Origin: Clostridiales bacterium UBA1775
GTDB lineage: Bacteria; Bacillota; Clostridia; Monoglobales; Firm-18
NCBI GenBank assembly: GCA_002314595.1
Contig: DCGP01000017.1
Coordinates: forward strand, 1 to 64,000
Reading direction: 5' to 3'
Length of the DNA: 64,000 nt
Below are positions 52,278 to 61,209 of this stretch, one piece after another. Position 1 is the first letter of the stretch, and each line of letters opens with the position of its first letter. Both the position numbers and the translations under genes were made by a program. The notes beneath the pieces are model-generated. The model did no database searches. It saw only the letters and a list, made by a program, of their open reading frames with translations, and had not been told where the DNA came from.

Positions 52278-54047
52278 ATGGAAAACAAAAAGAAAAGTAT
52301 CGAATATACGAGAAATGAACGAACAACAAATAAAGTAGTAGCATTCTTTTTGCTTCTCTTCGTTGCAATGACTATCGTAAACGAGTTTATTCTAACAGTT
52401 GACTATGCAACAAACTTGGATTATGCAAACAAGTATGTATATTTTCCAATAAGCATTGTCTTAGTCTGCATTTTTGCGATTGCATGGATATATAATTTTG
52501 AGGCATATTGGCTAAAACACGTACTGATGGGTGGACTTATTTTAGTGTCCATTATTGTGTTCTTTGTGTTTACAACCTACGCATTGTATTCTGTCTTTAT
52601 ACCACTAATTATTGCAACACGATATTTTAATAAAAAAATGATTTACACAGTCTCTATAATTACCGGGGTGTTGTTTGTTGTTGCATGTATATTAAATGTC
52701 ACACTGGAATCTGTTTCGGAAACAATTCAAATATTTCACCAAAATGTTGTATATAACATTTGGCAAAGTTATCTTGACGCCATTGTTTATATAGCAATTC
52801 CTTGCCTTTTGGTTATGGTATTCATGTTAATTTTCGGAATAAATTTAACCAAAAGTGGAAGAAATTTGCTAATGGAACAAATAGATAATAATAAAAAGAT
52901 TGCATCAGTTGACGCCGAGCTTGAAATGGCAGCCAAAATACAAAAAAGCGTTCTTCCAAAGCCATATTTTCAAACGGAAAATAAAAACTTTACTTTGTCG
53001 GCATTTGAAACTCCGGCAAAGGAGGTTTGTGGAGATTTTTTTGACTATTTCATGGCAGGGGAAAACAGCATGGCGATATTGGTTGCAGATGTGTCCGACA
53101 AAGGTGTTCCTGCAGCAATGTTTATGATGTCTGCCAAAAAGGTAATGCAATGCGCGATTGAAAGCTGCGATACATTAGACGATGCCATTGAGCTTGCTAA
53201 CAAACTAATATGCAACGACAACCAATACGGAATGTTCTTGACATTGTGGATGGGTGTAATAAATGTCAAAAGTGGTGTAGGAAAATATGTAAATGCAGGT
53301 CATCCATACCCCATTATAAAACACGCAGATGGCAGTGTTGAGTTTATTGAAAATGAACCCGATTTATTTCTTGGCAATTTCCCAAAAAAGAACCCGAAAG
53401 TCAATACCTTTGTTATGAAGCCTGATGACGTGCTTTTTATTTACACTGATGGTTTGACTGACTCAATGAATCAGAAAAGGGAATGTTTTGGTATTAAAAG
53501 AGTTATTAACCAAATAGAGCAAAGTGAAAATGATGCTGAAAAGCTGGCCAAGTCTGTAATCGAGTCAGTAAAAGAGTTTTCAAAGGAAAGTGTTCAATTT
53601 GACGATATAACAACGCTTTGTCTAAAATGCAACAAAATTGATGAGCCGGATTTTGCAAGTTGTAAGATTACTAGTGGAACAGAAGGCACTAAAATAATCA
53701 ATGACAAAATTCAAGAGATGTTAATAAATGCAAAATGTCCTGATGAAAAGCGTCGCAATATTGGTGTAGTAGTTGATGAAATTTGCGCAAACATCAACGA
53801 ACACGGCTATCACGAAAACGGAGAAATTGAAGTTAACGCACTTGTTGGAGATAATTATGCTAAAATCCAATTTTTAGACAACGGCAAAGCCTTTAATCCT
53901 CTTGAAAAAACCGACCCGATTATAACCGACGAACCACAAATAGGTGGGTTGGGAATTTATTTTGTAAAGCAACTTTCCGACAACTTTTCCTATGAATATG
54001 TTGACGGAAAAAACAAACAGACAGTGTTATTTATATGGAATATGTAA
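52278..54047 (+). CDS. Membrane PP2C/SpoIIE phosphatase fused to an RsbW-like ATPase domain
   Basis: A 589-aa protein. About five to six transmembrane helices fill residues 20-200 (VVAFFLLLFVAMTIVNEFIL, YFPISIVLVCIFAIAWIY and others). A short linker (about 200-225) precedes a SpoIIE/RsbU PP2C phosphatase (about 225-450: ETPAKEVCGDFFDYFMAGEN, LVADVSDKGVPAAMFM, LFIYTDGLTDSMNQ). The C-terminal 130 residues form a GHKL ATPase like RsbW/SpoIIAB (VVDEICANINEHGY N-box, FLDNGKAFNP and IGGLGIYFVKQ). One polypeptide may thus dephosphorylate and phosphorylate its STAS partner, encoded 9 bases upstream. The membrane part could sense a signal. A hairpin in the 54093-54138 repeat ends the operon. Confidence 0.92.
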   Translation: MENKKKSIEYTRNERTTNKVVAFFLLLFVAMTIVNEFILTVDYATNLDYANKYVYFPISIVLVCIFAIAWIYNFEAYWLKHVLMGGLILVSIIVFFVFTTYALYSVFIPLIIATRYFNKKMIYTVSIITGVLFVVACILNVTLESVSETIQIFHQNVVYNIWQSYLDAIVYIAIPCLLVMVFMLIFGINLTKSGRNLLMEQIDNNKKIASVDAELEMAAKIQKSVLPKPYFQTENKNFTLSAFETPAKEVCGDFFDYFMAGENSMAILVADVSDKGVPAAMFMMSAKKVMQCAIESCDTLDDAIELANKLICNDNQYGMFLTLWMGVINVKSGVGKYVNAGHPYPIIKHADGSVEFIENEPDLFLGNFPKKNPKVNTFVMKPDDVLFIYTDGLTDSMNQKRECFGIKRVINQIEQSENDAEKLAKSVIESVKEFSKESVQFDDITTLCLKCNKIDEPDFASCKITSGTEGTKIINDKIQEMLINAKCPDEKRRNIGVVVDEICANINEHGYHENGEIEVNALVGDNYAKIQFLDNGKAFNPLEKTDPIITDEPQIGGLGIYFVKQLSDNFSYEYVDGKNKQTVLFIWNM

Positions 54048-54092
54048 TACAGTCTCTATAAAAAAGAAAAATAGCATAAAATACAACTTTTT

Positions 54093-54138
54093 AAAAACGA
54101 CTAACATTTAGTTAGTCGTTTTGTAGTTTATTTAAAAT
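54093..54138. repeat. 46-bp direct repeat, copy A (also a terminator)
   Basis: This 46-base sequence is identical to 57087-57132. It contains the hairpin CGACTAAC-ATTTA-GTTAGTCG followed by TTTT. Copy A follows the SpoIIE-type gene and serves as its terminator. Its last part matches the final codons of uxaC, which belong to copy B. The two copies bracket a 3-kb gene cassette. Confidence 0.9.
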
Positions 54139-54139
54139 A

Positions 54140-54202
54140 AAGCGTGAAAACAAAAAGCAGGTTGAAGAAAGACTTATTGAAAAATATATAGGCGAAATCT
54201 AA
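54140..54202 (+). pseudogene. Possible 3' remnant of a lost gene
   Basis: Directly after repeat copy A, an open frame of 20 codons reads KRENKKQVEERLIEKYIGEI and ends in TAA. It has a helical, charged character typical of a protein C-terminus but no start and no body. The final bases overlap the convergent AraC gene. It may be the tail of a gene interrupted when the 3-kb cassette arrived. Chance cannot be excluded at this length. Confidence 0.35.
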
Positions 54203-54951
54203 ATTGTCATATTCTTTCTCATTTTTAAAGGTGCAATTTTATATTTCTTTTCAAATTCTTTTCTAAAATATGAATAAGAACTAAATCCCAAATCGTCACT
54301 GATTTGGGATATTTTTTTATCTGTTGAAACTATCATATCCTTTGCTTTTTCAAGAATTATTTCTTTTCTCATAGAATTCAAGGTTGTATTTGATGATTTT
54401 CTGAAAGCAAAATAAATCCCTGACGGGCTAATATCAAATTTTTCGGAAATTTCGTAAATTGTGGCTTTGGGATTTTTATACAAGTAATTGTTTATTTTTT
54501 CAACAAGCTTTATGGATTTATTAACCTTAATGCTTTTCATATTTTCCATTAAATGCCCAACCAAAAAATAAAATCTTCCTATATCTTTCGGAGAAAGCTT
54601 TCTTACATCTTTCAACTCGTCAAAGATTTTAATATTTTCTTTATCACACTCAACAACTTGAACAGGATAACTTTTACTGTCAACATTAGGCAAAAATTCA
54701 AAACCCAAGGAAACGAATTTAATCTTTGGAGTTCCGTACCAATATGATCTATACCCTTGCTTATTGGGAATATAAAACACATCGCCTTTATTTATTTCAA
54801 CATAATAATCCTTTGTTACAATTTTACATCTTCCCTCTTCCATATATGCAAAATAATGAGCACCTATCCCCTTTTGATTATCTGTGTAATGATATGAATC
54901 AAATGAAAAATAATTAAAATTAAAACTATTAGCGAAAATTATGTCATTCAT
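54199..54951 (-). CDS. AraC-family transcriptional regulator
   Basis: A 250-aa regulator. The N-terminal cupin-like part (about residues 20-90) has GAHYFAYMEEGRCKIVTKDY and INKGDVFYIPNKQGYRSYWY. The C-terminal double helix-turn-helix has ATIYEISEKFDISPSGIYFA (about 168) and ISQISDDLGFSSYSYFRKEF (about 217), ending in APLKMRK. GGGAGA precedes the start. It is divergent from the dehydrogenase and Gfo/Idh genes and probably controls them. All three lie between the two 46-bp repeats. Confidence 0.88.
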   Translation of the reverse strand: MNDIIFANSFNFNYFSFDSYHYTDNQKGIGAHYFAYMEEGRCKIVTKDYYVEINKGDVFYIPNKQGYRSYWYGTPKIKFVSLGFEFLPNVDSKSYPVQVVECDKENIKIFDELKDVRKLSPKDIGRFYFLVGHLMENMKSIKVNKSIKLVEKINNYLYKNPKATIYEISEKFDISPSGIYFAFRKSSNTTLNSMRKEIILEKAKDMIVSTDKKISQISDDLGFSSYSYFRKEFEKKYKIAPLKMRKNMTI

Positions 54952-55058
54952 ACCAAATCTCCCTAAAATACTTGAATAAAATTACCTGTTTTTTAAATTA
55001 TATCATCTTTTTTTTATTCTGTCAATTTGCTATAATTAGGTTTAGAGGTGATGATTTT

Positions 55059-56081
55059 ATGAAAAACAAAAGAATAGTATTTACAAAACCGTATACAGCA
55101 GAGCTTCTAGATGTTGAGATGAATCAGCTTAATGACAACGATGTTAAGGTTAAAACTATGTTTAGTACAATAAGCTGTGGAACGGAAAAAGCAAATTATA
55201 TAGGCGACCCAAACTGCTCCGTATCAAGTAACGCAAAAACTACTTTCCCAAGGTCTGTTGGTTACAGCAGTTCAGGTGTTGTTGTAGAAGTAGGCAAAAA
55301 CGTTAAAGACCTTAAGGTCGGTGACAGAGTTGTAACTTTTTGGGGAGTTCATACAAAATACAATATTTTAAATGAAGGCAGAGTTGTAAAAATCGAATAT
55401 GACGACGTAGATTTTCAATCTGCAGCAATGACATTTATTTCAACATTTCCTCTTGCAGCAATCAGAAAAACAAAAATTGAAATTGGTGAAAGTGCTATGG
55501 TTATGGGACTTGGAATTCTTGGAATTTTTGCCGTTAAATATTTAAGACTTGCAGGAGCAACACCAATTATTGCAGTAGATTTTAACAAAGAAAGACGAGA
55601 AATTGCTTTAAAAAACGGAGCAGATTTTGCCTTTGACCCGTCTAATGAAAACTTTTCCGAAAAGGTTAAACAGGTTACAAACGGGGGAGTTAACGTTGCA
55701 ATTGAGGTTACGGGTGTCGGAGAAGGACTTAATGAAGCCCTTGACTGTATGAAGAAAATGGGAAGAGTCGCTCTTCTCGGTTGCACAAGAAATTCCAATT
55801 TCACCGTTGATTACTATAAAAAAGTTCACGCACCGGGAATTTCTTTAATTGGCGCTCACACTAATGCAAGGCCCGGTAATGAATCTTATCCTAATCATTT
55901 TACACATAGAGATGACATAAAAGTTGCTTTAAATTTGTTACATTCAAAAAGGGTTGAGTTTATTTCTTTAATTCAGGAATTTCACTCACCAAAGGATTGC
56001 ACAAAGGTTTATGATCGTCTTGTTAACGACAAAAGTTTCCCTATTGTTTCTCAATTTGATTGGAGGGACATTGATGATTAA
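55059..56081 (+). CDS. MDR-family (zinc alcohol dehydrogenase-like) sugar dehydrogenase
   Basis: A 340-aa medium-chain dehydrogenase. The N-terminal GroES-like part has FSTISCGTEKANYIGDP and SVGYSSSGVVVEVGKNVKDL. The cofactor fold has AMVMGLGILGIFAVKYLRLA (about residue 146) and an acidic VDFNKERRE after the second strand, favouring NAD. The start at 55059 follows GAGGTGAT. It overlaps the Gfo/Idh gene by 8 bases (GATGATTAA), so the two are coupled and probably act on the same sugar. It is distinct from, but similar in kind to, the dehydrogenase at 19.3 kb. Confidence 0.85.
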   Translation: MKNKRIVFTKPYTAELLDVEMNQLNDNDVKVKTMFSTISCGTEKANYIGDPNCSVSSNAKTTFPRSVGYSSSGVVVEVGKNVKDLKVGDRVVTFWGVHTKYNILNEGRVVKIEYDDVDFQSAAMTFISTFPLAAIRKTKIEIGESAMVMGLGILGIFAVKYLRLAGATPIIAVDFNKERREIALKNGADFAFDPSNENFSEKVKQVTNGGVNVAIEVTGVGEGLNEALDCMKKMGRVALLGCTRNSNFTVDYYKKVHAPGISLIGAHTNARPGNESYPNHFTHRDDIKVALNLLHSKRVEFISLIQEFHSPKDCTKVYDRLVNDKSFPIVSQFDWRDIDD

Positions 56082-57105
56082 AATTGCCCAAATCGGCATA
56101 GGTCATGACCATGCTGTTTGTATGATAAACTCACTTAAAAATCTTCCGGAAATTTTCGAAATTGTGGGGTACTGCATTGTTCCTGAAGAATACGAAACAG
56201 CCAAAGACAAGTTTGATGAAAAAACAAGAAAAAGTTATGACGATATTAAAGAAATGACCGTTGAAGAAATTTTGAATTTTGAAGGGCTTCAAGCAGTTAC
56301 AATTGAAACAGAGGACAGAAGCTTAACCAAATATGCAATTCTTGCAGCAGAAAAAGGCCTTGCAATTCAAATGGACAAACCGGGAAGTGCCTCTGATGAA
56401 GATTTTGACAAATTGATTGACCTTGTTAAAGAAAACAATCTTGTTTTTTCAACAGGTTATATGTATCGCTTTAACCCTGCAGTTATTGAACTTAAAGAAA
56501 AAATAAAAAAAGGTGACTTTGGAGAAATTTATTCCATTGATGCTACTATGAATTGTACTCACAACGTTCTAAAAAGAGAGTGGCTAAAAAATTATCCGTC
56601 AGGAATGTTATATTTTTTAGGTTGCCACTTAATTGATTTGGTTTACAGTATTTTAGGTGAGCCTAAAAATGTTATCCCTTTAAGCAGACACACAGGAATT
56701 GACAATGTTGATGCAGATGACTTCGGTATGGCAATTTTCGAATACGAAAACGGGGTTTCAACCGTTAAAAGTACCTCAGTTGAATGTGGTGGCTATTTGC
56801 AAAGGAGGTTAACTCTTTGTGGTTCAAAGGGAACCTTTGAAATTCAACCTCTCGAAAGCCATGCAGAAGAAAATTTGCCTTTTGCCTACGGATTGACAAC
56901 ATCAACAAAGGAAAATCATGATAATAATTGGGGGTCATCACCAATAATTAAGGATTATAAGCCATTCCCAAGATATAACAATATGCTTTGTGCCTTTGCC
57001 GATTACATTTTAGGCAAAAAAGAAAATCCATACTCTTATGAGTATGAAAGAAATTTACATAAGCTTATATTAAAGGCTTGTACTAAAAAAACGACTAACA
57101 TTTAG
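56074..57105 (+). CDS. Gfo/Idh/MocA-family oxidoreductase
   Basis: A 343-aa NAD(P)-dependent sugar oxidoreductase. MIKIAQIGIGHDHAVCM is the N-terminal Rossmann loop (less canonical than GxGxxG). EKGLAIQMDKPGSASDEDFD (about residue 95) is the family's EKP-type motif, with DKP here. FLGCHLIDLVYSILGEPKNV (about 185) carries the conserved G-x-H-x-x-D of the substrate domain. The last five codons and the stop (encoding KTTNI) lie inside repeat copy B, so the natural C-terminus may have been replaced at the insertion junction. The loss looks small and the fold is probably complete. Confidence 0.87.
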   Translation: MIKIAQIGIGHDHAVCMINSLKNLPEIFEIVGYCIVPEEYETAKDKFDEKTRKSYDDIKEMTVEEILNFEGLQAVTIETEDRSLTKYAILAAEKGLAIQMDKPGSASDEDFDKLIDLVKENNLVFSTGYMYRFNPAVIELKEKIKKGDFGEIYSIDATMNCTHNVLKREWLKNYPSGMLYFLGCHLIDLVYSILGEPKNVIPLSRHTGIDNVDADDFGMAIFEYENGVSTVKSTSVECGGYLQRRLTLCGSKGTFEIQPLESHAEENLPFAYGLTTSTKENHDNNWGSSPIIKDYKPFPRYNNMLCAFADYILGKKENPYSYEYERNLHKLILKACTKKTTNI

Positions 57106-57132
57106 TTAGTCGTTTTGTAGTTTATTTAAAAT
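57087..57132. repeat. 46-bp direct repeat, copy B (bidirectional terminator)
   Basis: Identical to 54093-54138. It contains the stop codon of the rightward Gfo/Idh gene and the last codons and stop of the leftward uxaC gene. The hairpin should terminate both. Because copy B overlaps uxaC coding sequence, it is probably the original site and copy A the duplicate. Confidence 0.9.
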
Positions 57133-58493
57133 TCAAAATATTCTTTTGCGTTATAATAGCATATACCTTGTATTATTTTTTTAAGGTGCTTTTGGTCGTT
57201 TGGATATTCGCCTTTTTCTACCCATTCACCTATCATATTACATAGTATTCGTCTAAAATATTCGTGGCGTGGATAGGATACAAAGCTACGAGAGTCTGTA
57301 AGCATACCAATAAAATTACCAAGTGTGCCAAGGTTTGCAAGGGCTTTTAGCTGTGCTTCCATACCATCTCTGTTATCATTAAACCACCAGCCTGATCCAA
57401 ACTGTATCTTACCCTTATAGGGTGCCTTTTGGAAGTTACCTAACATAGTGCCAAGCACATAGTTGTCCTTTGGATTTAATGTGTAAAGTATTGTTTTTGG
57501 CAACACGTCGTTAAGTTCAAGATAGTTCATAAATGCAGAAAGCTTTTCGGCAATATTTAGGTCATTTATAGAGTCAAAGCCGGTATCTGCACCAAGTTTA
57601 TTATACATTTTACTGTTGTTGTTTCTCAACGCACCAATGTGAAGCTGCATTGCCCAGTTGCGTTTGGAATATTCAGTAGCACATATTTTGAGCATAGCTG
57701 TCTTAAACGAGTCTATTTCCTCAATGGTAAGTGCTTCACCCTTCATCTTTTTGTTAAATGCTTTTCTTGCATCTCCTATGGCAAATGGTACATATTCCAT
57801 AGCGTGGTCGGATAGTTTGCAACCATTTTGCTCAAAATAATCTATCCTGTCTACAATCCACTTGGTTAGTTCTTCGTATGTGCTGACGCCAATTTCTTTA
57901 AGATAAGGTACAAATGTTTCTTTGTCTATGTTTGTGGCATTGTCAGGTCTGAACGTAGGCAATACTTTTGTCCTAAATCCATCTTTTTTTAGCTTAATGT
58001 GATATTCAAGATTGCTTGCCGGGTCATCTGTGGTGCATATTACCTCTACATTTGATTTTTCTATCAGGCTTTTACATGAAAACTCTTTTGATTTAAGCAG
58101 TACATTGCACCTATCCCAAATTTCCTTTGCATTATCCTCAGAAAGTGCATGGTCAATATCAAAATATCTCTTTAATTCAAGTGATGTCCAATGATAAAGT
58201 GGGTTGCCTATAAGAAGTGGCATAGTCTTTGCAAAGCAAAGCCATTTTTCATATTCGTCCTTATCGCCTGTGATATATTCTTCATCAATGCCGTTACTGC
58301 GAATTTGACGCCATTTGTAGTGGTCGCCACCTAAAAATAATTCCTGAGCATTTTTAAACGTAGCGTCATTTGCTATCATTTCCGGAACCAAATGGCAATG
58401 ATAGTCTATTATAGGCAAGTTTTTTGCATATTCTTCATAGAGCTTTTTTCCTGTTTCGTTATATAACATAAAGTTCTTATTTATTATTCCCAT
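57126..58493 (-). CDS. uxaC: Glucuronate/galacturonate isomerase
   Basis: A 455-aa metal-dependent amidohydrolase-like enzyme converting D-galacturonate to D-tagaturonate and D-glucuronate to D-fructuronate. LPIIDYHCHLVPEMIANDAT near residue 27 holds the HxH metal ligands. GNPLYHWTSLELKRYF (about 95), MQLHIGALRNNNSKMYNKLG (about 280) and MLTDSRSFVSYPRHEYFRRI (about 395) are family blocks. Length fits. It is the last gene of the leftward galacturonate operon and ends inside repeat copy B. Confidence 0.95.
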   Translation of the reverse strand: MGIINKNFMLYNETGKKLYEEYAKNLPIIDYHCHLVPEMIANDATFKNAQELFLGGDHYKWRQIRSNGIDEEYITGDKDEYEKWLCFAKTMPLLIGNPLYHWTSLELKRYFDIDHALSEDNAKEIWDRCNVLLKSKEFSCKSLIEKSNVEVICTTDDPASNLEYHIKLKKDGFRTKVLPTFRPDNATNIDKETFVPYLKEIGVSTYEELTKWIVDRIDYFEQNGCKLSDHAMEYVPFAIGDARKAFNKKMKGEALTIEEIDSFKTAMLKICATEYSKRNWAMQLHIGALRNNNSKMYNKLGADTGFDSINDLNIAEKLSAFMNYLELNDVLPKTILYTLNPKDNYVLGTMLGNFQKAPYKGKIQFGSGWWFNDNRDGMEAQLKALANLGTLGNFIGMLTDSRSFVSYPRHEYFRRILCNMIGEWVEKGEYPNDQKHLKKIIQGICYYNAKEYFEF

Positions 58494-58530
58494 AATGTAA
58501 ATCCCTTTTTATTTTATAATTATTTATCGG

Positions 58531-59909
58531 TTATAGTGTTACTCCGTCTTTAAATATAGATATTTCTTCAAAACCGTTTATTTCATTTTTTGTCTTTTTG
58601 CCCGATGCAATATCTATAATAAAATCTAATAAATTATCTGCTAAATCATCTAATGAAATTCCGTCTAATATAGGTGATGAGTCAAAATCTATCCAATGTG
58701 CTTTTTTGGTAGCAAGAGCTTTGTTGGTAGATATTTTAACCGTAGGCACTGTACTGCCAAGAGGCGTACCTCTGCCTGTGGTAAACAATATTATATGTAC
58801 CCCTGATGCCATAAGGTTGGTTACGGCAACCATGTCATTGCCGGGCCCGTTAAGCAAGGATAATCCGTTTTTTGATACAGTATCACCATAGTTAAGCACA
58901 TCTACAACATTAGCAAGTCCTCCCTTTTGCACACATCCTAAGGACTTTTCTTCCAATGTGGTAATTCCTCCTTTTTTGTTGCCGGGCGATGGGTTTTCAT
59001 ATATTACCTGATTATGAAGTCTGTAATAATCTTTGAAGTTGTTAATAAGGTCAACTGTTTTGTCAAAAACCTTTTTGTTTTTGCATCTTTCCATTAAAAG
59101 ATGCTCTGCGCCAAACATTTCCGGTACCTCGGTTAGAACACAGCTTCCTCCAAAGGATATAACCTTATCTGAAAGCTTGCCAACCAACGGATTGGCGCTA
59201 ATACCACTAAACCCATCACTGCCACCACATTTCAAGCCAATACGCAAATGTGAGATATTTATAGGCTTTCTTTCAAATGTGCTTGCGTATGCTTTTAGTT
59301 CATTTATTAGCTCTATACCCTTTGCAATTTCATCTTCCTCATCTTGGCAATTTAGAAACTTAACTCTTTTTTCTTGGTAATCACCAAGTATTTTTTAAAT
59401 TCATCAATATTATTATTTTCACAGCCAAGGCCAAGTACAAGCACACCACCGGCGTTAGGGTGGTTAACCATACCCTTTAATATCAGTTGTGTTGTGGTTT
59501 GGTCGTCCCCAAGCTGTGAGCAACCAAATGGGTGAGGAAAACACTTTGCCCCTGTCTCTTGGGCAAGCTTTTGTGCAACCTTATTTACACAGCCCACAGT
59601 ATTTACTATCCATACGTCATTGCGAATACCAACATCCCCATTTTCTCTCACATATCCCATAAATGTTCTGTCGCTTTTACAATACTCTATTCCATAATCC
59701 TTATAGTTGTATGTATATTGCAAATTATCCGATAAATTAGTTTTAATATTGTGGGTGTGAACGTGTTCACCTTTTTTTATATCGCATATTGCATGGCCTA
59801 TGGGGTAGCCGTATTTTATAATATTTTCACCACGTTTGATGTTACATACGGCATACTTGTGTCCGTTATCAAGGTTAACCTCTACATTATCTCTTTCACT
59901 AATCAACAT
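58531..59909 (-). pseudogene. uxaA: Altronate dehydratase, interrupted by a one-base frameshift
   Basis: The gene encodes UxaA, which dehydrates D-altronate to 2-keto-3-deoxygluconate. The N-terminal piece (59909 down to 59352) has the SAF-like start, then GYVRENGDVGIRNDVWIVNT, GCVNKVAQKL, FGCSQLGDD and LGLGCENNNIDEFKKYL. Then the frame breaks at 59384-59385, where one base of an expected GGG (CCC on the plus strand) is missing. Restoring it gives a smooth continuation, YLGDYQEKRVKFLNCQDEED, into the C-terminal piece (LRIGLKCGGSDGFSGISANP and GNDMVAVTNLMASG). The whole length then matches UxaA. It overlaps uxaB by 11 bases. This could be a true mutation or an assembly error in a short G run. 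Confidence 0.88.
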
Positions 59910-61194
59910 ATTTTATGACCTCATCATATAAAAATGTTAAATCCGTATCCCAAAAATTTTTGTTTGCCAAAATTTCTTTTACAGATTTTTCTTTCATAAA
60001 GTCTATTACATCTTGTGCGTCATTGGGTGTACCCTTTTTATAGAACTCGATAAGCTTTGCCAAAGAAAAGATTAAATTTTCAGGCATTTTATCCATTCTC
60101 TTAATATATTCCAAAAGTGAAGGCAATACCCTTACTTTAAATTTGCTTACAGAGTTTAGAGATATTGATGCACAAAGGTGCTTAATATACGGGTTGTTAA
60201 ACCTTTCAAGTACGTTGTTGGCGTAGTCCACAAGCTCTTCCTTGGGCAAATCAATGGTAGGTATTATCTCATCAAACACACATTTTTTTACAAAGGAAAG
60301 CATCTTTTCATCTTCCATACAATCTTTTACGGTTTCTATACCACATAGCATTGCATAGGGTATCATAGATGTATGCGCTCCGTTTAATATTCTTACTTTC
60401 CTTGTACGATACATATCAAGGTTGTCCGTTAGTATGATATTGAGCCCTGTTTTGTCAAAGGGTATTTCTTTTAAAATATCATTAGCGCCTTCTATTACCC
60501 ATAGGTGAAACAACTCACTTGTATTTAGCATATTGTCCTCATAACCAAGGTCAATTTTTTCATCTCTTGGATAGCCTGTTACAATACGGTCAACAAGAGT
60601 GTTGCAAAATATATTTTCTTTTTTTACCCAATTTTCAAAATCGGAGCCAAGGTTCCAATCCTTTGCATATTGCAAAACAATTTTCTTTAAGGTTTCGCCG
60701 TTTTTATCTATCAATTCACAAGGCAAAAAGATAAATCCTTTTAAACCAAGTTGGTACCTTTTATACAAAAGTACAGTTACCTTTGCCGGAAAGGATTTTG
60801 GTGGAGTATCTTGAAGTCTATCATCTTTATCATAAGAAATACCTGATTCTGTTGTGTTTGAAAACACAAAACGAATGTCTTTATTTTCAGCCAATTTTAT
60901 ATATTCTTCCCATTGGTCGTAGGGCTTTACTGTGTTGTTAATAACATCAACAACCTTGGTGTCCACAGTAGGCTTACCATTTTGCATACCTCTCATAATG
61001 TGAGTGTATACACAATTTTGTTCTTCAAGCCTATCACACATACCTTGTGGTATTGGTTGCACCACGGTAACACTTCCGTTAAAGGCAGTTTTTTCATTGA
61101 TTATTTGCAATATCCAATCTACAAAGCCTCTTAAAAACCCTCCTTCGCCAAATTGTATTGCTTTTACCGGTCTAACTGTTTTATTTTTTATCAT
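59899..61194 (-). CDS. uxaB: Tagaturonate reductase / altronate oxidoreductase
   Basis: A 431-aa member of the long-chain mannitol dehydrogenase family. AIQFGEGGFLRGFVDWILQI at residues 13-32 is the cofactor-binding start. FVFSNTTESGISY (about 110), NTLVDRIVTGYPR (about 205) and the catalytic block KVRILNGAHTSMIPYAMLCG (about 270) follow. It reduces D-tagaturonate to D-altronate with NADH. Shorter than the E. coli enzyme but typical of Firmicutes. AGGAGA precedes the start, 15 bases behind the GH4 gene; its end overlaps the uxaA start. Confidence 0.94.
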   Translation of the reverse strand: MIKNKTVRPVKAIQFGEGGFLRGFVDWILQIINEKTAFNGSVTVVQPIPQGMCDRLEEQNCVYTHIMRGMQNGKPTVDTKVVDVINNTVKPYDQWEEYIKLAENKDIRFVFSNTTESGISYDKDDRLQDTPPKSFPAKVTVLLYKRYQLGLKGFIFLPCELIDKNGETLKKIVLQYAKDWNLGSDFENWVKKENIFCNTLVDRIVTGYPRDEKIDLGYEDNMLNTSELFHLWVIEGANDILKEIPFDKTGLNIILTDNLDMYRTRKVRILNGAHTSMIPYAMLCGIETVKDCMEDEKMLSFVKKCVFDEIIPTIDLPKEELVDYANNVLERFNNPYIKHLCASISLNSVSKFKVRVLPSLLEYIKRMDKMPENLIFSLAKLIEFYKKGTPNDAQDVIDFMKEKSVKEILANKNFWDTDLTFLYDEVIKYVD

Positions 61195-61209
61195 TTTTAT
61201 CTCCTATTT

